Of a stretch of 5,463 nucleotides of DNA, positions 1 to 5,376 are shown one piece after another. The stretch is from positions 1-5,463 of the forward strand of contig JAURGS010000164.1 in assembly GCA_030833685.1 (NCBI GenBank). The letters run 5' to 3'. Below the pieces are notes generated by a model, which worked only from the letters and a program-made list of their open reading frames with translations, was not told the DNA's origin and made no database searches. Position numbers and translations under genes: made by a program. The DNA comes from Rhodoferax sp. (GTDB lineage Bacteria; Pseudomonadota; Gammaproteobacteria; Burkholderiales; Burkholderiaceae_C). The number at the start of each line of letters is the position of its first letter. Position 1 is the first letter of the stretch.

Positions 1-383
1 TCATTACAAGCACATGCAATGATTGAATTGCAACTGAAATCGGCATCTTCGGGGATCAAAAACCCTTGCTAAATGCACGTATTCATAATCACAAATAGCT
101 ACTCCCAATAGTAAAACCATGGATGTTTCCTTCCAAAAAGAGATGCAATTTCAGCACGCGTAGATGATGTTTCCGTTTTTGAAATTGGCTCCCGCTTATG
201 GATGGGAAACCCACTCTCAAAGAGGCTGACGCTTTATGTCGACCAATGGCGGAGCGTGTCGGGACATGATTGCGGTAACGCTTCCAATGCCTGGAACCGA
301 CCCTAAGCGGAAATTCACCATCAAATGTTCAATGTCAGCTTTGCCGGAATTGATCGCCAGACCTGCTGAGGTTTTGAGCTTAT
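1..383. other. Gene-poor, AT-richer stretch downstream of the Bug operon
   Basis: No convincing gene is seen on either strand. The base composition is visibly AT-richer than the genes to the right, and every frame is broken by stops. Three weak items are present. A 38-codon minus-strand ORF (120 down to 4) has a fair Shine-Dalgarno (AAGGA, 7 bases before the ATG), but its translation resembles nothing I know. A minus-strand open frame running out of the Bug gene to a stop at 217-219 includes residues RLGSVPGIGSVTA, which recall the helix-hairpin-helix segment of IS110-type transposases but for too short a span to call. A 6-6-6 inverted repeat (TGCAAT/ATTGCA) lies at 15-32. No clear terminator for the operon ending at 384 was found. 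The stretch may be intergenic DNA with a decayed gene remnant. Confidence 0.5.
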
Positions 384-1379
384 TCAATCCACCTTGATCT
401 TGTTGCGCGTGATGATGTCTTGGTATGTTTTGGTGTCCTGCTTGATGCGAGCGGCCAAACCTTTGGCGCTGGGATCGTCAACTTTCCATCCTTGCAGAAA
501 CAACTTTTGACGAATCTCGCGTGAACTTAGAATTTTTTCGAGCTCCTGGCTCAGCCGAGCTTGGTGTGCAGCGGGCATGCGGGACGGCGCCATGACTGCA
601 TTCCACACCTCGATGTTTACGCCTTTGGCCCCGATCTCATCCATGGATGGCAGTGTAGGCGCCAGCGGTGTGCGTTTAGCCGAGGTCACAGCCACGGCTT
701 CGAGTTTGCCTGCCTGAACCAGGGGAGTGACAGTCGAGGCCGGTAAAAGGGTCATTTGCACTTGCCCACCAATAATGGCGTTCAAGATGGGAGGTCCACC
801 GTTGAAAGGCACATGGATAGGCTGTATACCCAACGCCTGCTTGAGCAATTCCATACCCAGATGACCACCCGAACCGGCACCTACTGAACCATAAGCCTGT
901 TTGTCGCCATCTGCCTTGAGTTGGGTGATGAACGAGGCTACGCTGCGTTCGGCGACGGGCTTGGCCGTCACCCACACCAGTGGTGCGGTGCCAATCAGCG
1001 CAATGGGCGCGAAATCGGCTGCAGGGTCATACGGCAGTTTGGCGTAGAGGAATTTTGAGCTGGTTAACGGACCATTCCCGATCACGCCAATGGTGTGACC
1101 ATCTTCGGCCTTTGCAATGGCATCGGCTCCAATGTTGCTGCTGGCACCGGGCTTGTTTTCCACTACCACCGACTGACCCAGGGCACGCGCCAAAGGCTCA
1201 GCAATCAGACGGGCCTGCACATCTGGCGAAGACCCTGCAGGGTAGCCAACGATGATACGGATCGGTTTGGTGGGCCAGGCATCAGCTGCTTGCGTGGCCA
1301 AGGAGGCACCAGCCGCGAGCAGCGCGACGGTGCACTGGATGCTGCGCATCAGAAAGTTTCTTTTATGTATGGAAGTCAT
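384..1379 (-). CDS. Bug/TctC-family periplasmic solute-binding protein
   Basis: This 331-residue protein belongs to the Bug (TctC) family of periplasmic receptors, which bind small carboxylates or related solutes, some working with TctA/TctB membrane proteins and many encoded as orphans. I chose the ATG at 1379 because a secretion signal follows directly: basic start (HKR), hydrophobic stretch around residues 17-28, probable cleavage near residues 31-34. A good Shine-Dalgarno (GGAGAA, 7 bases upstream) supports it; the open frame reaches further upstream only as a shadow of the preceding gene. Family hallmarks follow in order: PTKPIRIIVGYPAGSSPD near 36-53 (the ligand-contacting first loop), VVENKPGASSNIGAD near 72-86, and KLPYDPAADFAPI near 114-126. 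Length is normal for the family. It is the last gene of a three-gene operon, starting 4 bp after the previous stop. No TctA or TctB gene is nearby, so the transporter partner and ligand are unknown. Family call is firm; substrate is not inferable. Confidence 0.93.
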   Translation of the reverse strand: MTSIHKRNFLMRSIQCTVALLAAGASLATQAADAWPTKPIRIIVGYPAGSSPDVQARLIAEPLARALGQSVVVENKPGASSNIGADAIAKAEDGHTIGVIGNGPLTSSKFLYAKLPYDPAADFAPIALIGTAPLVWVTAKPVAERSVASFITQLKADGDKQAYGSVGAGSGGHLGMELLKQALGIQPIHVPFNGGPPILNAIIGGQVQMTLLPASTVTPLVQAGKLEAVAVTSAKRTPLAPTLPSMDEIGAKGVNIEVWNAVMAPSRMPAAHQARLSQELEKILSSREIRQKLFLQGWKVDDPSAKGLAARIKQDTKTYQDIITRNKIKVD

Positions 1380-1383
1380 GGCG

Positions 1384-2112
1384 TCATTCTCCGGTGAATT
1401 GATCGAACAAATAGGTGTGCGGTGCGCGTCTTTGATCCGGTGTGCTTTCCAGCTCATCCTGGCGCACGTGAGTGAGCAGCTCGAAGTATTCGGGTTGAGC
1501 CACGCATGACACCTCCGGCTGTAAGAATGCCACCAGTGCCTGCATGCTTTGGCGCAAGATATTCGCATCCATCTGCTGTAGCATGAGCACGTGGTCTTGG
1601 CCTGCGCCCCGCAAGCCGTTGACCGTGTTGGGCAACCAGTAATCTTCGCCGGGTGGTGCTAAGCCCCATTCAACGCGGATCGCTGCACCCCTCAAAATCA
1701 GTCGCTGAAGCCAATGGTTGAGTTGGGCCACCAGCGCGGGTGATGCCGAGCGCCATTGCACAGTAGACAACTGGCTGGCAGTGCCCAGGCCATACACCCC
1801 GCCAACTTCACAAGGCAAGCGGTAAAAGTCACGCAGTACAAGGCGCATGCGCGAAGACCAAGGAGTGGGGTGTGTAAACACATCGCGGTATTCGGGCGTA
1901 TCCAAAGCATCCAGAGATCGCAGGCGGTAACAAGTGAAATACCTCAGTGGATGGTCCACGGACTGGTAGCGAGTCGCCTCCACGAAACCCGGCAAACCCA
2001 CGCGCTCGGGCACATGTTCAAAACTGTGCCAGATGTCGTATTCGGCTTGCACTTTGGCACTCTCGATGCCGTTCCACAAAGCCAGAAAGGCCCGAGACTG
2101 TGCGCCGTTCAT
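1384..2112 (-). CDS. Uncharacterised EthD-like dimeric alpha/beta-barrel protein
   Basis: This is a 242-residue cytoplasmic protein with no signal peptide or membrane segment. The start at 2112 is chosen because its ATG overlaps the stop of the dehydrogenase gene as ATGA; no Shine-Dalgarno is visible, so translation is probably coupled. The open frame continues upstream but only as a shadow of the dehydrogenase. The first half shows W28-x4-HVPER (33-37), PGF (41-43), then YFTCYRLRSLDALDTPEY (58-75) and TPWSSRM (83-89). This order of W, HVPER, PGF, a Y-x-L strand and a TPW-type loop recalls small ferredoxin-like proteins of the EthD / dimeric alpha-beta barrel kind often encoded beside catabolic oxidoreductases. 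The second half (about residues 120-230) is weaker but could be a second ferredoxin-like repeat. No reaction can be assigned. Its place between a dehydrogenase and a solute-binding protein suggests a catabolic role such as handling a reactive intermediate, by inference only. Confidence 0.75.
   Translation of the reverse strand: MNGAQSRAFLALWNGIESAKVQAEYDIWHSFEHVPERVGLPGFVEATRYQSVDHPLRYFTCYRLRSLDALDTPEYRDVFTHPTPWSSRMRLVLRDFYRLPCEVGGVYGLGTASQLSTVQWRSASPALVAQLNHWLQRLILRGAAIRVEWGLAPPGEDYWLPNTVNGLRGAGQDHVLMLQQMDANILRQSMQALVAFLQPEVSCVAQPEYFELLTHVRQDELESTPDQRRAPHTYLFDQFTGE
1387..1392 (-). promoter_or_regulatory. Ribosome binding site of the Bug gene
   Basis: On the minus strand GGAGAA lies 7 bases before the ATG at 1379 and directly abuts the TGA of the upstream gene (1384-1386). 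It decides the start of the Bug gene and suggests that ribosomes finishing the upstream gene can reinitiate here. Confidence 0.7.
2109..2112 (-). other. ATGA stop/start overlap between dehydrogenase and EthD-like genes
   Basis: On the minus strand the bases ATGA contain the ATG of the EthD-like gene and the TGA of the dehydrogenase gene. With no Shine-Dalgarno before this ATG, termination-reinitiation is the likely way the second gene is translated, which ties the two products to a fixed ratio. Confidence 0.8.
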
Positions 2113-3170
2113 GCGAGCGCCGTCACGGTGAATCCATGGTCGGGCAACACCATCACCTTGGTCGCCACTTTGTGACGTGCAAGCTCGAAGCCCTCGGTGG
2201 CACGTGACAAAGGTACGCAATGGGTGACCATGTGTCTCAGCAAGGCGCCATGGCGGCCCATGAAATCTATCACTTCGGGCCAAGCAGCCTCAGGAGCGCG
2301 GTAGGACCCCCGGAGCTGCTGGTGTTTGCGCACCAGTGCGGTCAAATCGACCGCCACGGGCGCAGGGTGGATGCCAGTAATCACCAGTACCCCATGTGGT
2401 TTGAGTGATTGCAATGCAGGGGCAATCACGGCGGCTACACCGGTCGCCTCGATCACTACGTCAAACGGACGTTCCCGACAAACCTGGGCCAACGCTTCGT
2501 TCATGGGCTGCTCGGCAAAATCCAGCAGGTGTTCAAAACCCAGGCGACGCAAGACCTGGAGACGCGCAGCATCGCTGTGCCCGGCCACGACCACATCGGC
2601 CGCACCGGCCTCTCGGGCAAACAAAGCGATGCCCTGACCGATGTTTCCCGGTCCGAGCACCAACACCCGGTCGCCCGGCTGCACGCCAGCCGTACGGACC
2701 GCTTCCCAACTAACCGATAAAGGTTCGGCCAGGGCCGCCACCAGCGGGTCCAGTCCTTGTGGCACGGCGACACAATTGCGCGCAGGCACCCGCACCCATT
2801 CGGCAAACGCGCCGTCACGCATCACCCCAATGCCACGGCGGGTCACACAAGCATCCGTGCGTCCCTCTGTGCAGGCGGGACACACCCCGCACACCACCGA
2901 GGGCCTGACAGTCACCAACTGACCGATGTGCAGTCCGTTCACGCCAGCGCCCAGCTCGGCCACTTCGCCACTGAACTCATGCCCGATGGTCACCGGCAAG
3001 GCGGGGGCCATGAAGTGGTAACTCGGCGTCCATTCGTCGATGTGCAAGTCGGTTCCGCACACACCGGTGGCTTTCACTTGGATCAACACTTCTGATTCGC
3101 CAGGCGAAACGCGCTCGGTGTCTTGCAGCTGCAAGCCCTGAGCCGGACTGGTTTTTCTCAAGGATTTCAT
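2109..3170 (-). CDS. Zinc-dependent medium-chain alcohol/polyol dehydrogenase
   Basis: This 353-residue cytoplasmic oxidoreductase of the zinc MDR superfamily (threonine/sorbitol dehydrogenase-like branch) would oxidise an alcohol to a ketone or aldehyde, or do the reverse, using a nicotinamide cofactor. Catalytic zinc ligands are visible: C38 in GVCGTD, H64-E65 in GHE, and E149 in LAEPL. The structural zinc lobe is complete: C94, C97, C100 and C108 with C-x2-C-x2-C-x7-C spacing. The Rossmann motif is GPGNIG (173-178). After the second strand the sequence is VVVAGHSD (193-200), lacking the acidic residue typical of NAD binders, which hints at NADP(H). Length is normal. The ATG at 3170 is the only sensible start because the N-terminus begins in family register, yet no Shine-Dalgarno precedes it. 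It is the first gene of the operon, and its TGA overlaps the next ATG. The divergent LysR gene is its likely regulator. Class is firm; substrate unknown. Confidence 0.93.
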   Translation of the reverse strand: MKSLRKTSPAQGLQLQDTERVSPGESEVLIQVKATGVCGTDLHIDEWTPSYHFMAPALPVTIGHEFSGEVAELGAGVNGLHIGQLVTVRPSVVCGVCPACTEGRTDACVTRRGIGVMRDGAFAEWVRVPARNCVAVPQGLDPLVAALAEPLSVSWEAVRTAGVQPGDRVLVLGPGNIGQGIALFAREAGAADVVVAGHSDAARLQVLRRLGFEHLLDFAEQPMNEALAQVCRERPFDVVIEATGVAAVIAPALQSLKPHGVLVITGIHPAPVAVDLTALVRKHQQLRGSYRAPEAAWPEVIDFMGRHGALLRHMVTHCVPLSRATEGFELARHKVATKVMVLPDHGFTVTALA

Positions 3171-3226
3171 AGGGTCGGGATTGGGGAAAGGTTGGCCGCA
3201 GTGTGTCGGCTGGTGAAATATACGTC

Positions 3227-3245
3227 AAATACTGATTTCGTATTT
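3227..3245. promoter_or_regulatory. LysR-type operator dyad 1 (AAATAC-N7-GTATTT)
   Basis: A perfect inverted repeat has 6-base arms at 3227-3232 and 3240-3245. T3230 and A3242 are 11 bases apart, giving the T-N11-A signature of LTTR operators with ATAC/GTAT half sites. It lies between the divergent LysR and dehydrogenase genes, where the cognate regulator is expected to bind. The pattern is seen directly; binding by this LTTR is inferred. Confidence 0.6.
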
Positions 3246-3255
3246 TTCATATACG
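3239..3255. promoter_or_regulatory. LysR-type operator dyad 2 (CGTAT-N7-ATACG), overlapping dyad 1
   Basis: A second inverted repeat has arms at 3239-3243 and 3251-3255, sharing its left arm with the right arm of dyad 1, and again has T-N11-A spacing (T3241, A3253). A further ATATACG copy at 3218-3224 repeats the one at 3249-3255 at a 31-bp interval, close to three helical turns. The array looks like recognition and activation sites for a tetrameric LTTR; which half sites matter cannot be told from sequence alone. Confidence 0.45.
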
Positions 3256-3263
3256 ATATAAAT

Positions 3264-3303
3264 ATGCCCCATAGAACTGCGACATCTACGTTACTTCGTC
3301 ACC
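3264..3303 (+). other. Frameshifted or recoded N-terminal segment of the LysR gene
   Basis: ATG CCC C at 3264-3270 is followed by codons for I-E-L-R-H-L-R-Y-F-V-T in the frame of the LysR gene but not in the frame of this ATG. One extra C therefore separates the only plausible ATG from the body of the gene. Read without a shift, the ATG gives an unrelated 68-residue peptide ending at 3470. Family knowledge makes ELRHLRYF a highly characteristic LTTR beginning, so this segment belongs to the gene. Confidence 0.7.
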
Positions 3304-4200
3304 GTGGCCGAACTTGGCAGCATCAGCCGTGCTGCGGCCAAACTGTTCATGGCTCAACCACCCCTGTCGGCACAGATTCGTCAACTCGAAGACGAGGTAG
3401 GTGCCAGCTTGCTCGTGCGTTTGCCACGGAGAGTTCAACTTACCCCGGCGGGCATCTCGTTTCTGGATGATGCTCGGGCCATACTTGCGCGGGCGGAACA
3501 GGCCACGCTGCGCGCGAGAGAGCAACAGTCCGGCCAGCGCAGCACCTTGCGCATTGGGCTCATGCCTTCGGCCACCCAGTCCTTGCTACCGGGGCTGATT
3601 CGGCGGTTAGAAAGTTCGGGCTTGAACTTGCACATTGAGGCGCAAGAGCGTGTGCCTTCATCGCGACAGTTGCAGGCGCTACGCAACGCCGAGATTGATC
3701 TTGGCTTCATCCGCCCCGCCGCGAGCAGCCCTCAGCCAGAATGGGCTGCTCAAATAAACGACCCGTATTGCCTAGCTGTGCCTGAGCGGCATGCCTTAGC
3801 ACGAAGCCGTCAGGCCGTGCAGCTTTCCTCACTGGCATCTGAGATTTTCGTCGCGTTTTCGCGCTATGCCGAAAGCGATTACTACGACCAGACCGCCGCG
3901 CTATGCGAAGAGGCAGGCTTCACTGCTGATGTGCGTCATACCGCGACCCAGTTCATGAGTGTGCTGGCCATGGTGGACTGCGGATTGGGCGTTGCGATCG
4001 TGCCCGCCTCTTGCGCCTTGATGCTGCCGCCCCGGGTGCGCTTGCGCCCTTTGAGCGGTCTGCAAAGAAACAGCCGACTGGTGCTCATCCGCAGCGCTGA
4101 CCGTATTCAGGACCCTTGGGTGCAAAGCATCGTGGAATTGGCTTCGCTTGAGCTCAAGGCCCTGTCAGAGGCTGTCCAAAATTTGTTTCGGAAAATCTAA
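3304..4200 (+). CDS. LysR-family transcriptional regulator with abnormal 5' end
   Basis: This is an LTTR, a DNA-binding regulator that senses a small effector and usually controls the divergent operon, here the dehydrogenase/EthD-like/Bug genes. The given start is the first in-frame canonical codon (GTG 3304) and yields 298 residues, but it is probably not the natural N-terminus. In the same frame, bases 3274-3303 encode ELRHLRYFVT, the conserved first helix of LTTRs, and the frame upstream has only an ATA (3271) and then a stop. Skipping one C of the CCCC at 3267-3270 would give MPIELRHLRYFVTVAE from the ATG at 3264 and a normal 311-residue protein. In that numbering the helix-turn-helix is GSISRAAAKLF...AQPPLSAQIRQLE (18-42), followed by LTPAG and a typical effector-binding domain. 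No Shine-Dalgarno precedes the GTG, and a product starting there lacks helix 1. It may be a frameshifted gene, a sequencing error, or one using +1 slippage. Confidence 0.85.
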   Translation: MAELGSISRAAAKLFMAQPPLSAQIRQLEDEVGASLLVRLPRRVQLTPAGISFLDDARAILARAEQATLRAREQQSGQRSTLRIGLMPSATQSLLPGLIRRLESSGLNLHIEAQERVPSSRQLQALRNAEIDLGFIRPAASSPQPEWAAQINDPYCLAVPERHALARSRQAVQLSSLASEIFVAFSRYAESDYYDQTAALCEEAGFTADVRHTATQFMSVLAMVDCGLGVAIVPASCALMLPPRVRLRPLSGLQRNSRLVLIRSADRIQDPWVQSIVELASLELKALSEAVQNLFRKI

Positions 4201-4318
4201 GTGTGCAGGGTGGTCTGGAAAGCACTCCAGGCCCATCTCGGCTTCCACTCATTTTCGAAAATCACTCAGCGCAGAGGGGTACCAAGTTTGCGCCAAGAAT
4301 TTGGTGCGGCCTGCTAAA
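4201..4318. other. Convergent intergenic gap with two weak hairpins
   Basis: The two LysR genes end tail to tail here. One hairpin has stems 4212-4219 and 4226-4233 (8 bp with one G-U, loop of 6). A second has stems 4281-4288 and 4298-4305 (8 bp with one G-U). Neither is followed by a T-run on either strand, so neither is a standard intrinsic terminator, although either could slow polymerase or protect mRNA ends. A 12-base palindrome ATTTTCGAAAAT lies at 4251-4262. No gene is seen. Confidence 0.35.
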
Positions 4319-5245
4319 TCAATGCTGCAACACAAACCCCGCTATCGGAATGGCAGTTTTCTGAAGCTGCTGGAGTTGTACGCGAACAATCTCGCTAAAA
4401 GCCTCTCCGAGGCGAGGCAACGGACGATGGCGATTTTTCACGCGATAAACAGGGAAGCTCGGAGCGTCTTCAATGCGCGCAAATACAAGACCATCCGCCT
4501 TATGGGCACGTGCCGAAAGGTCATCTACGAAGGCCACCGCCACGCCTGTGGCAGCCACTGCACAAGCTGCCAATCCTGAGCGCACTTCGGCGGCCACGTT
4601 ACGTGCCACGCTGTGCGACTCAATCCAGTGATCTATCACGGCACTTTGTGGCGCCTCATGGCTATAAGCCACCAGTCGGCCGGCCAGCACGCTAGCCAAT
4701 TTGGTTTTTTTCTGGCCAATTAGAGCGTGATCTGCTGGTAAAGCGCACAGGAGTTGCCATTGCCCGATTTCTTCGACTTCAAGCGATGGATGGTCCAGAG
4801 GGGCGCTGGAGATGGCTAGGTCAGCTTCCTCTGATACCAGCAGCTTGACGAATTCCCGAGTTGGAAGTGACTCGAAAAGTACCCGGGCCGTCGGGTATCG
4901 ACGAATCAGCATGGCAATGCTGCGTGGAACCAGTTCCAACGCTGTGTTGGCACTGGAGAGCACCCGCAGGGTGGTGTGCGTACCGAAACGAAGATGCGCG
5001 GCAACATCTCGCACATGCAAGACCCCCCTATAAACCTTTTCGATTTCTTCATGCAGTTCGCGGGCCTCAGCCGTGGGAACCAACCTCCCGCTGCGGCGTT
5101 CAAACAGCGCCACATCCAGTTGCATTTCAAGGTGCCGCACCAATCGACTGATGCCTGGTTGTGACACGTGCAGCAATCGCGCAGCTTCTGTTGTGGAGCC
5201 CGTATTCATCACGGCCCGGAACACTTCGATTTGTCGCAAATTCAT
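4319..5245 (-). CDS. LysR-family transcriptional regulator, OccR/NocR-like
   Basis: This is a 308-residue LTTR. The start at 5245 (MNLRQIEVFR) is preferred over an in-frame ATG at 5254 (which would add MDV) because MNLRQ is the usual beginning of this group, and GGAAGA lies 9 bases upstream of it while abutting the other ATG. The winged helix-turn-helix covers about residues 2-61: FRAVMNTGSTTEAARLLHVS (9-28), then QPGISRLVRHLE (29-40), then FERRSGRLVPTAEA (48-61). The linker helix is EIEKVYRGV near 67-75 and the rest is the effector-binding domain. The GRLxPTxEA-x-EL-x-EIExVYxGV pattern recalls the opine-type regulators OccR and NocR, in which the ligand is a small amino-acid-derived compound; that does not fix the ligand here. 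Its likely target is the divergent gene starting at 5377, along with itself, since a near-perfect operator lies 18 bp upstream of its start. Confidence 0.9.
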   Translation of the reverse strand: MNLRQIEVFRAVMNTGSTTEAARLLHVSQPGISRLVRHLEMQLDVALFERRSGRLVPTAEARELHEEIEKVYRGVLHVRDVAAHLRFGTHTTLRVLSSANTALELVPRSIAMLIRRYPTARVLFESLPTREFVKLLVSEEADLAISSAPLDHPSLEVEEIGQWQLLCALPADHALIGQKKTKLASVLAGRLVAYSHEAPQSAVIDHWIESHSVARNVAAEVRSGLAACAVAATGVAVAFVDDLSARAHKADGLVFARIEDAPSFPVYRVKNRHRPLPRLGEAFSEIVRVQLQQLQKTAIPIAGFVLQH

Positions 5246-5262
5246 GACATCCATTCTTCCAT

Positions 5263-5281
5263 GAATAACTTAATGTTATTC
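5263..5281. promoter_or_regulatory. LysR-type operator palindrome (7-5-7)
   Basis: GAATAAC-TTAAT-GTTATTC is a perfect 19-base palindrome with 7-base arms at 5263-5269 and 5275-5281. T5266 and A5278 are 11 bases apart, the LTTR T-N11-A signature. It lies between the divergent regulator and the secreted-protein gene. Its centre (5272) is about 64 bases upstream of the start point expected from the candidate plus-strand promoter (near 5336), which matches the usual recognition-site position of LTTR activators. Its closeness to the regulator start suggests autorepression. Confidence 0.65.
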
Positions 5282-5299
5282 GCAAACCACGAATTGGTA

Positions 5300-5329
5300 T
5301 TGGATTGCATTGTTAGGGATGCATACGAT
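5300..5329 (+). promoter_or_regulatory. Candidate promoter of the second secreted-protein gene
   Basis: TTGGAT (5300-5305) and TACGAT (5324-5329) are separated by 18 bases and resemble sigma-70 -35 and -10 hexamers. Transcription would begin near 5336, leaving a leader of about 40 bases. The match is moderate, as expected for an activator-dependent promoter. Other pairings, such as one using TTGCAT at 5305-5310, are possible. Confidence 0.35.
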
Positions 5330-5333
5330 GGCA

Positions 5334-5370
5334 GAGGTTGGACCCTGGTAGGTCCTCAAAAAAAGGAGAA
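5334..5370 (+). promoter_or_regulatory. Leader hairpin and strong Shine-Dalgarno of the secreted-protein gene
   Basis: GGACC (5340-5344) pairs with GGTCC (5351-5355) around a 6-base loop, and GAG (5334-5336) could add to the stem through CTC with a bulge. A run of seven A (5358-5364) and AAGGAGAA (5363-5370) follow, placing a strong ribosome binding site 8 bases before the ATG at 5377. The hairpin is not a terminator on this strand because an A-run, not a T-run, follows it. It may simply stabilise the leader. Confidence 0.4.
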
Positions 5371-5376
5371 CCTCTC

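Larger units (their letters stand above)
3171..3263. promoter_or_regulatory. Divergent promoter region, dehydrogenase operon / LysR gene
   Basis: The half of this stretch nearest the LysR gene (about 3211-3263) is strikingly AT-rich against GC-rich genes, as expected for a shared LTTR promoter. On the minus strand TTGACG (3223-3228) is a good -35 hexamer for the dehydrogenase operon, but the hexamer 17 bases on (CACACT, 3200-3205) is a poor -10, which would suit an activator-dependent promoter. On the plus strand, TATAAA (3257-3262) sits too close to the ATG at 3264 for a normal leader. Neither gene has a clear Shine-Dalgarno. The promoter assignments are tentative; the regulatory role of the region is well supported by its architecture. 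Confidence 0.55.

Noticed and set aside
15..32. TGCAAT-N6-ATTGCA inverted repeat as a regulator site
   Set aside because: It lacks T-N11-A spacing and no promoter or gene start is near it in the window; a 6-base-arm repeat can arise by chance.
115..306. Plus-strand open frame of about 63 codons (no start) reading VDDVSVFEIGSR and onward
   Set aside because: It has no start codon near its beginning, no ribosome site and no recognisable motif, and overlapping frames on the other strand are equally open.
1380..1568. N-terminal extension of the Bug protein to an ATG at 1568
   Set aside because: The extension is a shadow of the upstream gene's C-terminus and would bury the signal peptide; the ATG at 1379 has a clear ribosome site and secretion signal.
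2113..2283. N-terminal extension of the EthD-like protein to 2283
   Set aside because: It lies wholly inside the dehydrogenase gene, looks like out-of-frame coding sequence, and the ATGA overlap at 2109-2112 gives the natural start.
2326..3095. Several plus-strand open frames of about 90-112 codons opposite the dehydrogenase gene
   Set aside because: They are antisense shadows of a GC-rich gene; their translations are rich in R, H, P and T and show no family motif.
4148..4579. Plus-strand open frame of 143 codons across the convergent gap
   Set aside because: It overlaps the ends of both LysR genes, has no ribosome site and no motif; composition explains it.
5340..5364. Hairpin followed by a homopolymer, looking like an intrinsic terminator
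   Set aside because: On the plus strand the run is A, not T, and on the minus strand the T-run comes before the hairpin, so it cannot act as a standard terminator in either direction.
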